From positions 186,001-250,000 of the forward strand of contig JAHJBC010000006.1 in NCBI GenBank assembly GCA_018813765.1: a stretch of DNA of 64,000 bases, read 5' to 3'. The notes beneath the pieces were generated by a model that was not told where the DNA came from, made no database searches, and saw only the letters and a program-made list of their open reading frames with translations. Numbering within the stretch: the stretch's first letter is position 1; every line of letters starts with the position of its first letter. This stretch comes from Gammaproteobacteria bacterium (GTDB taxonomy: Bacteria; Pseudomonadota; Gammaproteobacteria; Burkholderiales; Gallionellaceae). Shown here piece by piece: positions 52,321 to 61,632 of this stretch. The position numbers and the translations under genes were made by a program.

Positions 52321-54957
52321 CTACACCAGCTTCTTCAACTGATAAATCCTCTCCAGCGCTTCCTTCGGACTCATCTCATCCGGCTGAAGGTCGCGTAACG
52401 CCGACAACAGCGGATGTTCTTCCGGCTCCGGCGCTTCCGGCGCGGCGGTGAATAAATCTCCCTGCGGGTTCTGCGCTGCACTGTTCTGTTCCAGTCGCAC
52501 CAGTTGTTTCTTGGCGTTGCGGATGACGCTGTTCGGCACGCCCGCGAGGGCGGCGACCTGCAGGCCGTAGCTCTGGCTGGCGGCGCCTTCGTTGACGCTG
52601 TGCAGGAAGACGATGCTGTGCTGGTGTTCGATGGCGGCGAGGTGGACGTTGGCGAGTTGCTTGAATTCTTCGGCGAGCCGCGTGAGTTCGAAATAGTGGG
52701 TGGCGAACAGGGTGTAGCTGCGGTTGAGTTCCAGCAGGTGGCGCGCGATGGCGTAGGCGAGGGCGAGGCCGTCGAAGGTGCTGGTGCCGCGCCCGATCTC
52801 GTCCACCAGCACTAGGCTCTTGTCGGTGGCGTTGTGCAGGATGTTGGCGGCCTCGGTCATCTCCACCATGAAGGTGGAGCGTCCGCTGGCGAGGTCGTCC
52901 GATGCGCCGATGCGCGTAAAGATCTGGTCGATCTCGCCCAGCACCGCTTCCTGCGCGGGCACGAAGCAGCCGACATGCGCGAGCAGCGCGATGATGGCGA
53001 CCTGGCGCATGTAGGTGGATTTACCGCCCATGTTGGGGCCGGTGATCAGCAGCATGCGGCGCGCGTCGTTGAGCGTGGCGTCGTTGGGGGTGAACTGTTC
53101 GACTTGCGCCTCGACTACCGGGTGGCGGCCTTGCTTGATGCTCACCTGCGCGTCGTCGCTGAATTGCGGCGCGCAGAAGTTGAGCGTGGCGGCGCGTTCG
53201 GCGAAGGTGGCGAGCACGTCCAGCTCGGCGATGGCGGCGGCGATGCCTTGCAGTTGCGGGATGTGCGGGGCGAGCTGGTCCAGCAGTTGCTCGTAGAGGA
53301 ATTTCTCGCGCGCCAGTGCGCGGTCGTTGGCGGAGAGCGCCTTGTCCTCGAAGGCTTTCAGTTCCGGCGTGATGTAGCGCTCGACGTTCTTCAGCGTCTG
53401 GCGGCGGCGGTAGTCGTCCGGCACTTTGCTCGCATTGGCGAAGCTGACTTCGATGTAGAAGCCGTGCACGCGGTTGTATTCGACCTTGAGTTTGTCGATG
53501 CCGGTGCGGGCGCGTTCGCGCAGTTCCAGCTCCATCAGGAAATCGCCGCAGTTGGTTTGTATGCCGCGTAGTTCGTCCAACTCATAATCAAAACCATCGG
53601 CGATCACGCCGCCTTCTCTTAAGACGGAAGAGGGTTCCTCTTTCAGCATCTTTTGCAGGAGTTCGACCAGTGCGGGGTCAGCTTGCAGGGCTTCGGCCAA
53701 GACTTGCAGCAGGTTTGACGTTTCTACCCTCTCCCCAGCCCTCTCCCTTAAAGGGCGAGGGGGCAGAGTGGCGTGCAGTTGCGGCAGGGTGAGCAATGTG
53801 TCGCGCAGGCCGGAGAGGTCGCGAGGCCTTGCGCTGCGCAACGCGATGCGGGCGGTGATGCGTTCCACGTCTACGCTAGGCTTGAGCTTTTCATGCACAC
53901 TGCGGAACAACTCCCTCTCCCCTTGCGGGAGAGGGCTGGGGAGAGGGGGCTCTGTGAGTTGTTCAACAGCTTCAAGTCTGGCTTGCAGCACGTCACGGTT
54001 GCGCAGCGGATGGTGCAGCCAATGCGCCAGCAAGCGGCTGCCCATGTTGGTGGCGCAGGTGTCGAGCAGCGAGAGCAGGGTGGGCGCGGGTTCACCGCGC
54101 AGGGTCTGGGTGATCTCCAGGTTACGGCGGGTGGCGGCATCCATGCGCACGTATTCGTCGGCGTGGTAGACCTGCGCGCTGCGGATGTGGGCGATGCTCT
54201 GGCCCTGGGTGAGTTTGGCGTAGCCGAGCAGGGCGCCGGCGGCACTCAGGCCATGTGTGAATTCCTCGCAGCCGAAGCCGGCGAGGTCGCGGGTGCCGAA
54301 CTGCTGGCACAGCGCGCGGTGCGCGGTATCGCGGTCGAAGTGCCAGTCGGGCAGGGATTTGTTGGCGGCGTTCTTGAATTGCGGTGCGGTGGTGCTTTCG
54401 GCGAACAAAATCTCCGAGGGCTGCAGCCGTTCTAGTTCGGCGGGCAGTTGTTTGGCGGAGACTTCGGCTAGGGTGAATTGGCCCGAGGCTAGATTCAACC
54501 AAGCTAAACCAACTTCAACCCCTCCCGGCCTCCCCTTGTCAGGGGAGGAGAAAGACAAAGCGAGCAGCAGGTTGTCGCGCTTCTCTTCCAGCAGGGCGGA
54601 GTCGGTGACGGTGCCGGGGGTGACGATGCGCACGACCTTGCGTTCGACCGGGCCTTTGCTGGTGGCGGGGTCGCCGATCTGCTCGCATATCGCCACGGAT
54701 TCGCCCATCTTCACCAGCCTTGCGAGGTATTGCTCCACGGCGTGGTAGGGCACGCCCGCCATCTTGATCGGTTGGCCGTTGGAGGCGCCGCGCTGGGTGA
54801 GGGTGATGTCGAGCAGTTTGGCGACGCGCACGGCGTCGTCATGGAACAGTTCATAGAAATCGCCCATGCGGTAGAACAGCAGCTTGTCCTGATGGTCGGC
54901 CTTGAGCCGCAGGTACTGCTGCATCATGGGGGTGTGCTTTTGGAGGGCGTCGTTCAT
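52321..54957 (-). CDS. mutS: DNA mismatch repair protein MutS with in-frame repeat insertions
   Basis: An 878-residue mismatch-recognition ATPase. The mismatch-reading Phe-x-Glu is in [11 protein letters not shown]; Walker A is [13 protein letters not shown]; Walker B is [15 protein letters not shown]; the C-terminal dimerisation region is short. At residues ~135-147 ([10 protein letters not shown]), ~335-348 ([12 protein letters not shown]) and ~398-410 ([13 protein letters not shown]) the protein contains peptides that are not part of MutS but are translations of palindromic intergenic-type repeats; the frame survives all three. This is why it is longer than E. coli MutS (853). The core domains are intact, so it should work. 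Confidence 0.95.
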   Translation of the reverse strand: MNDALQKHTPMMQQYLRLKADHQDKLLFYRMGDFYELFHDDAVRVAKLLDITLTQRGASNGQPIKMAGVPYHAVEQYLARLVKMGESVAICEQIGDPATSKGPVERKVVRIVTPGTVTDSALLEEKRDNLLLALSFSSPDKGRPGGVEVGLAWLNLASGQFTLAEVSAKQLPAELERLQPSEILFAESTTAPQFKNAANKSLPDWHFDRDTAHRALCQQFGTRDLAGFGCEEFTHGLSAAGALLGYAKLTQGQSIAHIRSAQVYHADEYVRMDAATRRNLEITQTLRGEPAPTLLSLLDTCATNMGSRLLAHWLHHPLRNRDVLQARLEAVEQLTEPPLPSPLPQGERELFRSVHEKLKPSVDVERITARIALRSARPRDLSGLRDTLLTLPQLHATLPPRPLRERAGERVETSNLLQVLAEALQADPALVELLQKMLKEEPSSVLREGGVIADGFDYELDELRGIQTNCGDFLMELELRERARTGIDKLKVEYNRVHGFYIEVSFANASKVPDDYRRRQTLKNVERYITPELKAFEDKALSANDRALAREKFLYEQLLDQLAPHIPQLQGIAAAIAELDVLATFAERAATLNFCAPQFSDDAQVSIKQGRHPVVEAQVEQFTPNDATLNDARRMLLITGPNMGGKSTYMRQVAIIALLAHVGCFVPAQEAVLGEIDQIFTRIGASDDLASGRSTFMVEMTEAANILHNATDKSLVLVDEIGRGTSTFDGLALAYAIARHLLELNRSYTLFATHYFELTRLAEEFKQLANVHLAAIEHQHSIVFLHSVNEGAASQSYGLQVAALAGVPNSVIRNAKKQLVRLEQNSAAQNPQGDLFTAAPEAPEPEEHPLLSALRDLQPDEMSPKEALERIYQLKKLV
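53725..53767. repeat. Palindromic repeat inside mutS (copy a)
   Basis: CCCTCTCCCCAGCCCTCTCC followed by CTTAAAGGGCGAGGGGG; CCTCTCCCTT pairs with AAGGGCGAGG. The unit is translated in the mutS frame as [12 protein letters not shown]-type residues, a fingerprint of this repeat family. Confidence 0.85.
53911..53950. repeat. Palindromic repeat inside mutS (copy b)
   Basis: CTCCCTCTCCCCTTGCGGGA followed by GAGGGCTGGGGAGAGGGGGC. The CTCTCCC/GGGAGAG arms form a hairpin. It reads as SPLPQGERE in the mutS frame and has the opposite orientation to copy a. Confidence 0.85.
54519..54550. repeat. Palindromic repeat inside mutS (copy c)
   Basis: CCCTCCCGGCCTCCCCTTGT followed by CAGGGGAGGAG. CTCCCCTTG and CAGGGGAG pair around a short loop. 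It is read in the mutS frame as [10 protein letters not shown]. Confidence 0.8.
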
Positions 54958-54960
54958 GCT

Positions 54961-55404
54961 TTACTCGTGCACCACATAACGGCCGGAGAACTTTACCGCA
55001 TCGTGCCCATCGCGTTTGATGGCGACTTCGAGCGACAGCCTCGCACGGCCGTGTTTGGTCAGCATCGCCATGAAGCGTTGCAGTGCGGTGTCATCCACTT
55101 CGCATTCGGCTTCCATGTCCTGCGCGACGGGCAGCAGGTATTCGATGTCAGCTTCCTGGATGACGATGTGGCGGTGCAGCCCGGCCTCTTCGAGCTTGAG
55201 TTGCAGCAATCCCCAGCCGCACAGCACGGCCAGCGAATACAGGCTGCCGCCGAAGGCGGTGCATTTGTGGTTGAGGTTGGGGGTGAGCGGGGCGGCGAGG
55301 CGAAGTTGCCTGCCGTCATAGGCGGCGACGGTGATGCCCATCTCGCGCGTGAGCGGGATATCGCTGTGCAGGGTCTGTTGCAGTCGGGCGGCGGAGTCTT
55401 TCAT
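54961..55404 (-). CDS. YiiD C-terminal-type thioesterase (hotdog fold)
   Basis: A 147-residue protein of the thioesterase group that forms the C-terminal domain of E. coli YiiD (PF09500). The signature NLNHKCTAFGGSLYSLAVLCGWGLLQL is clear, and the strands that follow fit a hotdog fold. It would hydrolyse an acyl-CoA or acyl-carrier thioester; the substrate is unknown. It stands 3 bases upstream of mutS on the same strand, so the two share a transcript. Confidence 0.87.
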   Translation of the reverse strand: MKDSAARLQQTLHSDIPLTREMGITVAAYDGRQLRLAAPLTPNLNHKCTAFGGSLYSLAVLCGWGLLQLKLEEAGLHRHIVIQEADIEYLLPVAQDMEAECEVDDTALQRFMAMLTKHGRARLSLEVAIKRDGHDAVKFSGRYVVHE

Positions 55405-55493
55405 CGGTATTGCGGTGTTGCCGTGGGGCGGTGTCTCGAATTGGCGGAGTATACTTTCTCCGGGGCGGGCTTACACGCGCGGAGTGAGGACAG

Positions 55494-57647
55494 ATGAAAC
55501 GAACCATCATCTTTACCGATCTGGATGGGACGCTGCTCGATGCGACGGGCTATTCCCATGCCCATGCAGCGCAGGCGCTGGCGCTCATACGCGAGCGCGG
55601 CATCCCGCTCATCCTCTGTTCCAGCAAGACACGCGCCGAGATCGAGCTGTTGCGCACCGAGCTGGACAATATCCATCCTTTCATCAGCGAGAACGGCGGC
55701 GGCATCTTTGTCCCGCGCGGCTATTTCTCCGCGCCGTTCGAGGCCGCAGACTGCGGCGACTACCGCCTGATCACCCTGGGCACACCCTATGCCGAGATAC
55801 GCCGCCGCTTCGCCCTGCTGCGCGAGACGCTGCGGGTAGCGGTGCGCGGCTTTGGCGACATGACGGCGGACGAAGTGGCGGCGCTGACCGGGCTTGCCCC
55901 TGCAGCGGCGCAGCGCGCGCAGCAGCGCGATTTCGACGAGCCCTTCGTGTTCGAGGGCGAGCCCGACCAACGCTTCCTGCGCGCCATCGAGGAATCCGGC
56001 CTGAGCTGGACCGAGGGGCGCATCTTCCACATCATGGGCAAGCACGACAAGGGGCGGGCGGTGAGCCTGCTCAAGGCGCTGTACGAGAAACAGGGCGGTG
56101 CCGTCGAGACCATCGGCCTGGGCGACAGCCTCAACGACCTGCCGCTGTTGCGTTCGGTCGATGTGCCGGTGCTGGTGATGCACGACGACGGCAGCCACGA
56201 TGCGCGCATCGCCATCGCAGGCATGGTGAAGACCCGCCTGCCCGGCCCGGCAGGGTGGAACGAGAGCATGCTGCGGCTGCTGGCCTCGCGCGGCGCCGGG
56301 GTGCCGGGCGAGTTGTTCGAGGCGGCGCTGGAGGCGGTCGATCCCTATCGCGCGGTGCTGGCCGCATTGCGTATCGAAGGCGACACACTGCATGTCGGCG
56401 GCGAACGCTACGATCTCGGCGCGTTCGAACGCATCCTCGTGGTCGGCGGCGGCAAGGCCACGGCGCGCATGGCACAGGCGGTGGAAACGCTGCTGGACGC
56501 GCGTGTTGCGGGCGGGCTGGTCGTGGTGAAGACCGGGCACACCGCCGCGCTGAAGTTCATCGAGCAGGCGGAAGCCGCGCACCCGGTGCCTGATGCGGCG
56601 GGCGAGGCGGGTGCGCGGCGCATCCTCGACCTGGTGCATGGCGCCGACGCGAAGACGCTGGTGCTGTGCCTGCTGTCGGGCGGCGCATCCGCGCTGCTGG
56701 TCGCGCCCGCAGAAGGTGTGACCTTGCAGGACAAGCAAAAGGCGACGGCGCTGCTGCTGCGCGCGGGCGCTTCCATCGGCGAGTTGAACGCGGTGCGCAA
56801 ACATCTTTCCGCGCTTAAGGGCGGCAGGTTGGCGCAGGCGGCTTATCCGGCGACCATGCTCACGCTGCTGCTGTCCGATGTCATCGGCGACCGCCTCGAC
56901 GTGATCGCCTCCGGCCCGACCGCGCCGGACGTCTCGACCTACGCCGATGCGCTGGCGGTGATAACGCAATACGGGCTGCGCGAGCGCATGCCGCCGCCGG
57001 TGATCGCCCATCTGGAGCAAGGTGCGGCCGGGCGGCTCGACGAGACAGCGAAGGCGGGCGACGCTTGCTTCGGGCATACGCGCAACGTGATCGTCGGCGC
57101 GCTCGGCCTGGCGCTGGCGGCGGCGCAGCGGAAAGCCGCGCAACTGGGCATCGCGGCAGACATAGTGCAGGATGACTTGCAGGGCGACGCGCGCGACGCG
57201 GCGCATCGGCTGGCGCAACAGGCGCGCGCGACGCTGGCGGCGATGCGGCCGGGCGAGCGCCGCTGCCTGCTCTGGGGCGGCGAGACCACGGTGGTGGTGC
57301 GCGGGAGCGGGCTGGGCGGGCGCAACCAGGAACTCGCGCTGGCGTTCGCGCTGGAGATCGCGGGGCTGGAGGGTATGACGCTGCTGTCGGCCGGCACCGA
57401 CGGCAACGACGGACCGACCGATGCGGCCGGCGCGCTGGTGGACGGGCGCACCGTTGAGCGCGCTCGCGCGCTGGGCATGGACCCGCAACACTATCTGGAC
57501 GACAATGATTCGTATCATTTCTTCCGCCGCTGCGATGTCGCCACGCGAGGGCATAGCCATTTCATCACCGGCCCTACCAGCACCAACGTGATGGATATTC
57601 AGTTGCTGTTGCTGGAAAAGTCGGATGCAACCGCGCCGCTATCGTGA
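55494..57647 (+). CDS. Fusion: mannosyl/glucosyl-3-phosphoglycerate phosphatase (HAD) + glycerate 2-kinase (MOFRL)
   Basis: A 717-residue bifunctional protein. Residues ~1-270 are a HAD phosphatase of the MpgP/GpgP type: FTDLDGTLLDATGYS, ILCSSKTRAEI, FISENGGGIFVPRGYF and GLGDSLNDLPLL (motif IV). Residues ~290-715 are a MOFRL-type glycerate kinase: VGGGKATARMAQAVE, CLLSGGASALL, LGGRNQELALAFALE and SAGTDGNDGPTDAAG. The first half would dephosphorylate a sugar-3-phosphoglycerate to the free osmolyte; the second would phosphorylate glycerate to 2-phosphoglycerate. Two glycosyltransferase genes follow. It is a fused gene, not an assembly artefact, as both halves share one uninterrupted frame. Confidence 0.88.
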   Translation: MKRTIIFTDLDGTLLDATGYSHAHAAQALALIRERGIPLILCSSKTRAEIELLRTELDNIHPFISENGGGIFVPRGYFSAPFEAADCGDYRLITLGTPYAEIRRRFALLRETLRVAVRGFGDMTADEVAALTGLAPAAAQRAQQRDFDEPFVFEGEPDQRFLRAIEESGLSWTEGRIFHIMGKHDKGRAVSLLKALYEKQGGAVETIGLGDSLNDLPLLRSVDVPVLVMHDDGSHDARIAIAGMVKTRLPGPAGWNESMLRLLASRGAGVPGELFEAALEAVDPYRAVLAALRIEGDTLHVGGERYDLGAFERILVVGGGKATARMAQAVETLLDARVAGGLVVVKTGHTAALKFIEQAEAAHPVPDAAGEAGARRILDLVHGADAKTLVLCLLSGGASALLVAPAEGVTLQDKQKATALLLRAGASIGELNAVRKHLSALKGGRLAQAAYPATMLTLLLSDVIGDRLDVIASGPTAPDVSTYADALAVITQYGLRERMPPPVIAHLEQGAAGRLDETAKAGDACFGHTRNVIVGALGLALAAAQRKAAQLGIAADIVQDDLQGDARDAAHRLAQQARATLAAMRPGERRCLLWGGETTVVVRGSGLGGRNQELALAFALEIAGLEGMTLLSAGTDGNDGPTDAAGALVDGRTVERARALGMDPQHYLDDNDSYHFFRRCDVATRGHSHFITGPTSTNVMDIQLLLLEKSDATAPLS

Positions 57648-57761
57648 TAAGGTGAACACGGATTTGCTACGTTACTGATTCGTTCATAAGGTGTGTGCCG
57701 GGCTGCACCCGACCCACATTCAATCCGGGTTGATTCGACATTCTGCGAGGTGATCAGGACG

Positions 57762-59021
57762 ATGGACGCCGTCACACTCAGAGCTGATATCCATCAGCAG
57801 ATCGAACAACTGGGGCATGCCGATATCGTCGTGGGCATCCCCAGCTTCAACAGCGCGCACACCATTGCCCACGTGGTGCGTGCGGTGCAGGCCGGTCTGG
57901 CCAAATATTTCCCCGATCAGAAAGCGGTCATCGTCAACTCCGACGGCGGTTCCGGCGATGGCACCATGGCGGTCGTGCAGGACACTTCGATCGCCGATTT
58001 CGACACCATACTTTTGCATCACCGCATCGAGCCGGTGTTCAAGATGGCGTTCCCCTATACCGGCATCCCCGGCAAGGGCAGCGCCTTCCGCGCCGTGTTC
58101 GAGGTGGCGCGGGCGCTGGACGCCAAAGCGTGCGTGGTGGTCGATTCCGACCTGCGCAGCATCACGCCGGAATGGATAGAGCTGCTGGTCAAGCCGGTGC
58201 TGGCCGGCGGCTTCGACTATGTCGCGCCGCTCTACCATCGTCACAAGTTCGACGGCACCATCACCAACAGCATCGTCTATCCGCTCACCCGTGCGCTTTA
58301 CGGCAAGCGCGTGCGCCAGCCCATCGGCGGCGATTTCGGTTTTTCCGGCAAGCTGGCGCAGTTCTATCTGACCAAGGATGTATGGGAGACGGATGTCGCC
58401 CGCTTCGGCATCGACATCTGGATGACCACCACGGCTATCGCCAATGGCTTCAAGGTGGCGCAATCCTTCCTCGGCGCCAAGATCCACGATGCCAAGGACC
58501 CCGGCGCCGACCTGAGCAACATGCTCTATCAGGTGGTCAGCGCCACTTTCCGTCTCATGGAGGATTACGCCGAGGTGTGGAAGCCGGTGCGCGATTCCGA
58601 ACCGGTGCCGACCTTCGGCTTCGAGTACTCGGTCGGGCTGGAACATGTGAACGTGAATACCGAGCGCATGCTCAGGCTGTTCCGCGAGGGTGTGTTGAAC
58701 CTGCACGACATCTGGATCGGCATCCTCGGCGCGGGCGACCTCAAGGAAGTGGAGCAACTGGCCACCCAGGACGATGCCGCGTTCCATTTCCCGCCGGGGT
58801 TGTGGTCGCGCATCGTCTACGACTATGCCCTCGCTTATCACCGCAAGCTGTTGCCGGCGGAGCACCTGCTCAAATCGCTGCTGCCGCTGTATATCGGCAA
58901 GACCGCCTCCTTCGTGCTGCAGGCCGGGCCGATGACCGCACACGAGGCGGAGGCGGAGATCGAAAAGCTGTGCCTGGAGTTCGAGAGCGGCAAGGAGTAC
59001 CTTCTGACCCGCTGGAAATAA
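57762..59021 (+). CDS. GT-A glycosyltransferase of the osmolyte cluster
   Basis: A 419-residue family-2-like glycosyltransferase. It has the start IVVGIPSFNSAHTIAHVVRA, VNSDGGSGDGTMAVV, the metal-binding DSD motif in VVVDSDLRSITPEW, and QPIGGDFGFSGKLAQ. The architecture resembles GpgS-like and mannosylglucosyl-3-phosphoglycerate-type synthases. I propose it extends or makes a glycosylglycerate, but donor and acceptor cannot be read from sequence alone. The ATG at 57762 is chosen; an in-frame start at 57693 lies in a region with a palindrome. It follows the phosphatase/kinase fusion by 114 bases and precedes an MscS-like gene by 21. Confidence 0.8.
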   Translation: MDAVTLRADIHQQIEQLGHADIVVGIPSFNSAHTIAHVVRAVQAGLAKYFPDQKAVIVNSDGGSGDGTMAVVQDTSIADFDTILLHHRIEPVFKMAFPYTGIPGKGSAFRAVFEVARALDAKACVVVDSDLRSITPEWIELLVKPVLAGGFDYVAPLYHRHKFDGTITNSIVYPLTRALYGKRVRQPIGGDFGFSGKLAQFYLTKDVWETDVARFGIDIWMTTTAIANGFKVAQSFLGAKIHDAKDPGADLSNMLYQVVSATFRLMEDYAEVWKPVRDSEPVPTFGFEYSVGLEHVNVNTERMLRLFREGVLNLHDIWIGILGAGDLKEVEQLATQDDAAFHFPPGLWSRIVYDYALAYHRKLLPAEHLLKSLLPLYIGKTASFVLQAGPMTAHEAEAEIEKLCLEFESGKEYLLTRWK

Positions 59022-59042
59022 ACCTGAAAGGAGGATGCGATC

Positions 59043-59747
59043 ATGATGGAATTTCTGGAAATGATGTTCGAGCCGCTGCAGGAGGTGTTCGCCAAGTTCA
59101 ATGCCTTCTTGCCGAATCTGCTGGCCATGCTGGTGATCCTTGCGGTCGGCATCGTGTTCGCACGGATGCTGCGCAAGTTGCTGCTGAAGTTCCTGACGAC
59201 GGTGGGTTTCGACAGTTGGTCGGATCGCATGGGATTCACCACCCTGCTGCGCAAGGGCGACCTGTGGATGAAGCCGGCCGCAGTGCTGGCGAGTCTCGTG
59301 TTCTGGTTGTTGATCATCCTTACCCTGATGGTCGGCCTGAGTGCGCTGGATGTCGACGCCATCGACGAACTGGTCGGGCAATTCTTCAATTATCTGCCGC
59401 GCATGTTCTCGGCCGCGGTGATCCTGCTGCTCGGCTACGTGGTGGCCAGCTTCATCAGCCGGGCGGTGCTGATCACGGCGGCGAACGGCGGCCACCACTA
59501 CGCCAAACTGTTCGCCGAGGCGGTGCGCGCGCTGCTGATGCTGATGATCCTGGCCATGGTCATGGAGCAGTTGCAGATCGCCACCAATATCGTGCTCGCC
59601 GCGTTTTCCATCCTGTTCGGCGGCATCGTGATCGCGCTCGCCATCGCGTTCGGCGTGGGCGGCATCGGCACCGCGCGGCGGATCATCGAGAAGGAATTCG
59701 CCGACGACAGCCCGGACAAGGAGCCGGATGACATTGAACATCTTTGA
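59043..59747 (+). CDS. MscS-like pore membrane protein without cytoplasmic cage
   Basis: A 234-residue membrane protein with five hydrophobic segments. It carries two TM_helix-type repeats (MLVILAVGIVFARMLRKLLLK and VILLLGYVVASFISRAVL) and a glycine/alanine-rich last helix (GGIVIALAIAFGVGGIGTA) like the MscS pore helix. It stops ~25 residues later, so the beta domain and cytoplasmic vestibule of MscS are missing. Such small channel-like proteins are associated with osmotic stress. AAAGGAGG lies 8 bases before the first ATG. It sits between the two glycosyltransferase genes of the compatible-solute cluster. Confidence 0.82.
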   Translation: MMEFLEMMFEPLQEVFAKFNAFLPNLLAMLVILAVGIVFARMLRKLLLKFLTTVGFDSWSDRMGFTTLLRKGDLWMKPAAVLASLVFWLLIILTLMVGLSALDVDAIDELVGQFFNYLPRMFSAAVILLLGYVVASFISRAVLITAANGGHHYAKLFAEAVRALLMLMILAMVMEQLQIATNIVLAAFSILFGGIVIALAIAFGVGGIGTARRIIEKEFADDSPDKEPDDIEHL

Positions 59748-59759
59748 CGGGAGGCTGAC

Positions 59760-60968
59760 ATGAGCGACTTCTACCAGACCGGTATCATCACCACGCTGCA
59801 CCAGCTCGGCAAGCCCTCGCTGGAGCGCCTTGAATCCGAACTGCTCGGGTTTTCGAAGACACGCCCGATCGCGCTGGTGCTGCCGGCGCTGTATTCGGAA
59901 TTCGAGGGGCCCGCGATGCCCGGCATCGTGCAGGAGTTGAGCAAGGTCAAATACCTGAGCGAGGTCGTGCTCGCGCTCGACCAGGCGTCGGAGGACGACT
60001 TCAAACGCGTGCGCGAATTCATGGCGCCGATCCAGGCCGACGTGAAGATCATCCACAACAAGGGCAAGCGCATCGGCGAGGTGTACGAGACGCTCAAGCG
60101 CAACGGGCTGGATGCAGGGCCGCAGGGCAAGGGGCGCTCGGCCTGGATGGCCTACGGCTACGTGCTGGCACGCGGCAAGTCGGACGTGATCGCGCTGCAC
60201 GATTGCGACATCGTCACCTACAGCCGCGAGCTGCTGGCGCGGCTGTGCTATCCCATCGCCAACCCCAACCTGAATTACGCGTTCTGCAAGGGCTACTACA
60301 GCCGCGTGACCAGCAAGATGAACGGGCGCGTGACACGACTGCTGGTGACGCCGCTGGTGCGCTCACTGCAGCAACTGACCGGGCAGCACGGCTTCCTCGA
60401 TTTCCTCGACAGCTTCCGCTATTCGCTGGCCGGCGAGTTCAGCATGAGCGCGGACATGGCGCGCATCAACCGCATCCCGTCCGACTGGGGGCTGGAGGTC
60501 GGCTCGCTGGCCGAGGTGTACCGCAATTATTCGCCGCGGCGGGTTTGCCAGGTGGATATCGCCACGACCTACGAACACAAGCACCAGCAGCTTTCCGCCG
60601 ACGATGCGGAGAAAGGCCTGATGAAGATGGCGGTGGATATCTGCAAGTCCATCTTCCGCACGCTGGCTTCGGACGGCGCCGTGTTCTCGGAAGGACTGTT
60701 CCGTTCGCTGATCGTGACCTACCTGCGCCAGGCCGAGGACACGCTGATGAAATACGAGGCGGATGCGATGATCAACGGGCTGGCGTTCGACCGCCACGAG
60801 GAAGCCAAGGCGGTGGAGGCGTTCACCCGCGCCATCGCCATGGCCGCGCAGATGTTCGTCGAGAATCCCATGGGCAATCCGCTGATCCCGAACTGGAACC
60901 GCGTGACCGCCGCCATCCCGGATATCTTCGAGATGCTCAGGCTGGCGGTGGAGGAGGACAACAAATAG
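59760..60968 (+). CDS. Glucosyl-3-phosphoglycerate synthase GpgS-like (GT81)
   Basis: A 402-residue GT-A enzyme of the GpgS type. It has LVLPALYSEFEGPAMPGIVQEL near the N-terminus, KIIHNKGKRIGEVYETLKR, GKGRSAWMAYGY, the DxD in ALHDCDIVTYSREL, and late segments YSLAGEFSMSADMARI and GLEVGSLAEVYRNY. GpgS transfers glucose from an NDP-glucose to 3-phosphoglycerate. The phosphatase domain encoded 4 kb upstream could then release glucosylglycerate, a compatible solute. It starts 12 bases after the MscS-like gene (GGGAGG upstream) and ends 3 bases from the convergent DUF47 gene. Confidence 0.85.
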   Translation: MSDFYQTGIITTLHQLGKPSLERLESELLGFSKTRPIALVLPALYSEFEGPAMPGIVQELSKVKYLSEVVLALDQASEDDFKRVREFMAPIQADVKIIHNKGKRIGEVYETLKRNGLDAGPQGKGRSAWMAYGYVLARGKSDVIALHDCDIVTYSRELLARLCYPIANPNLNYAFCKGYYSRVTSKMNGRVTRLLVTPLVRSLQQLTGQHGFLDFLDSFRYSLAGEFSMSADMARINRIPSDWGLEVGSLAEVYRNYSPRRVCQVDIATTYEHKHQQLSADDAEKGLMKMAVDICKSIFRTLASDGAVFSEGLFRSLIVTYLRQAEDTLMKYEADAMINGLAFDRHEEAKAVEAFTRAIAMAAQMFVENPMGNPLIPNWNRVTAAIPDIFEMLRLAVEEDNK

Positions 60969-60971
60969 CAG

Positions 60972-61622
60972 CTAGCTGATCTTCACCACGATGTCGTGCA
61001 GTGTGTTGGCGCACTGCGCCATGTGGTGGGCGGCGTTGGTCAGGTGGCGGTAGATCTCGCGGCGCTTGAACATGCTGACGTAGTCGTTTCCCTCGAACAG
61101 GGTGGAGAGCGCGATACGGTACTGTTTCTCGGCGCGGCGTTCGGCCTTGCGCGCGGCGTCGGCGTCCGCGGCGGCGGCAGCCGGAGTGTCGGCCAGTTTG
61201 GCAAAACCCTTGCTCAGCGCTTCCACGCCATCCTTGATGCAGTGCGAGATGTCGCGCATGAAGGGGTCGGGTTTGACGCCGAGAACATCCATTTCGTGCA
61301 CGGTGGTCTTGCAGTACATCACGATCTCGTCCAGCGTCATGATGGCGCGGTAGATGTCCTCGCGGTCGATGGGCGTGGAGAACGCATCGTTGAGTTCGTG
61401 CAGGTTGCGCGCCTTGATCAGGTCGGCCTCGTGCACGTCGAGCTTGAGCGCATCGGCCACTTCGGGGCCGTCGTGTTCCATGTATTCGACCAGTAGGTCG
61501 ACGGTGTGCGCGACCTTGAGGTTCTGCTCGGAGAGCATGTGGAAAAAATCCGGCACCTTGGGGAATACGCGGTCCAGGATGCGGGCAAGCAGGGTCTGGG
61601 ATGCTTTGAGCGCGGCATTCAT
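60972..61622 (-). CDS. DUF47 (PhoU-like) partner of the Pit transporter
   Basis: A 216-residue all-helical protein of the DUF47 family, related to PhoU. LVEYMEHDGPEVADALKLDVHEAD and TPIDREDIYRAIMTLDEIVMYCK have the regularly spaced acidic residues that bind metals. A low-complexity Ala/Asp stretch (~145-160) is an insertion. DUF47 proteins accompany Pit-type phosphate transporters and probably gate them. It lies 10 bases downstream of pit, the reverse of the more usual order. Confidence 0.9.
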   Translation of the reverse strand: MNAALKASQTLLARILDRVFPKVPDFFHMLSEQNLKVAHTVDLLVEYMEHDGPEVADALKLDVHEADLIKARNLHELNDAFSTPIDREDIYRAIMTLDEIVMYCKTTVHEMDVLGVKPDPFMRDISHCIKDGVEALSKGFAKLADTPAAAAADADAARKAERRAEKQYRIALSTLFEGNDYVSMFKRREIYRHLTNAAHHMAQCANTLHDIVVKIS

Positions 61623-61632
61623 GGCATGACCT

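Noticed and set aside
57648-57761. A terminator or regulatory hairpin between the fusion gene and the glycosyltransferase gene.
   Set aside because: The stem near 57690-57715 is short and mismatched and has no T-run. It looks like a decayed relative of the repeat at 13638.
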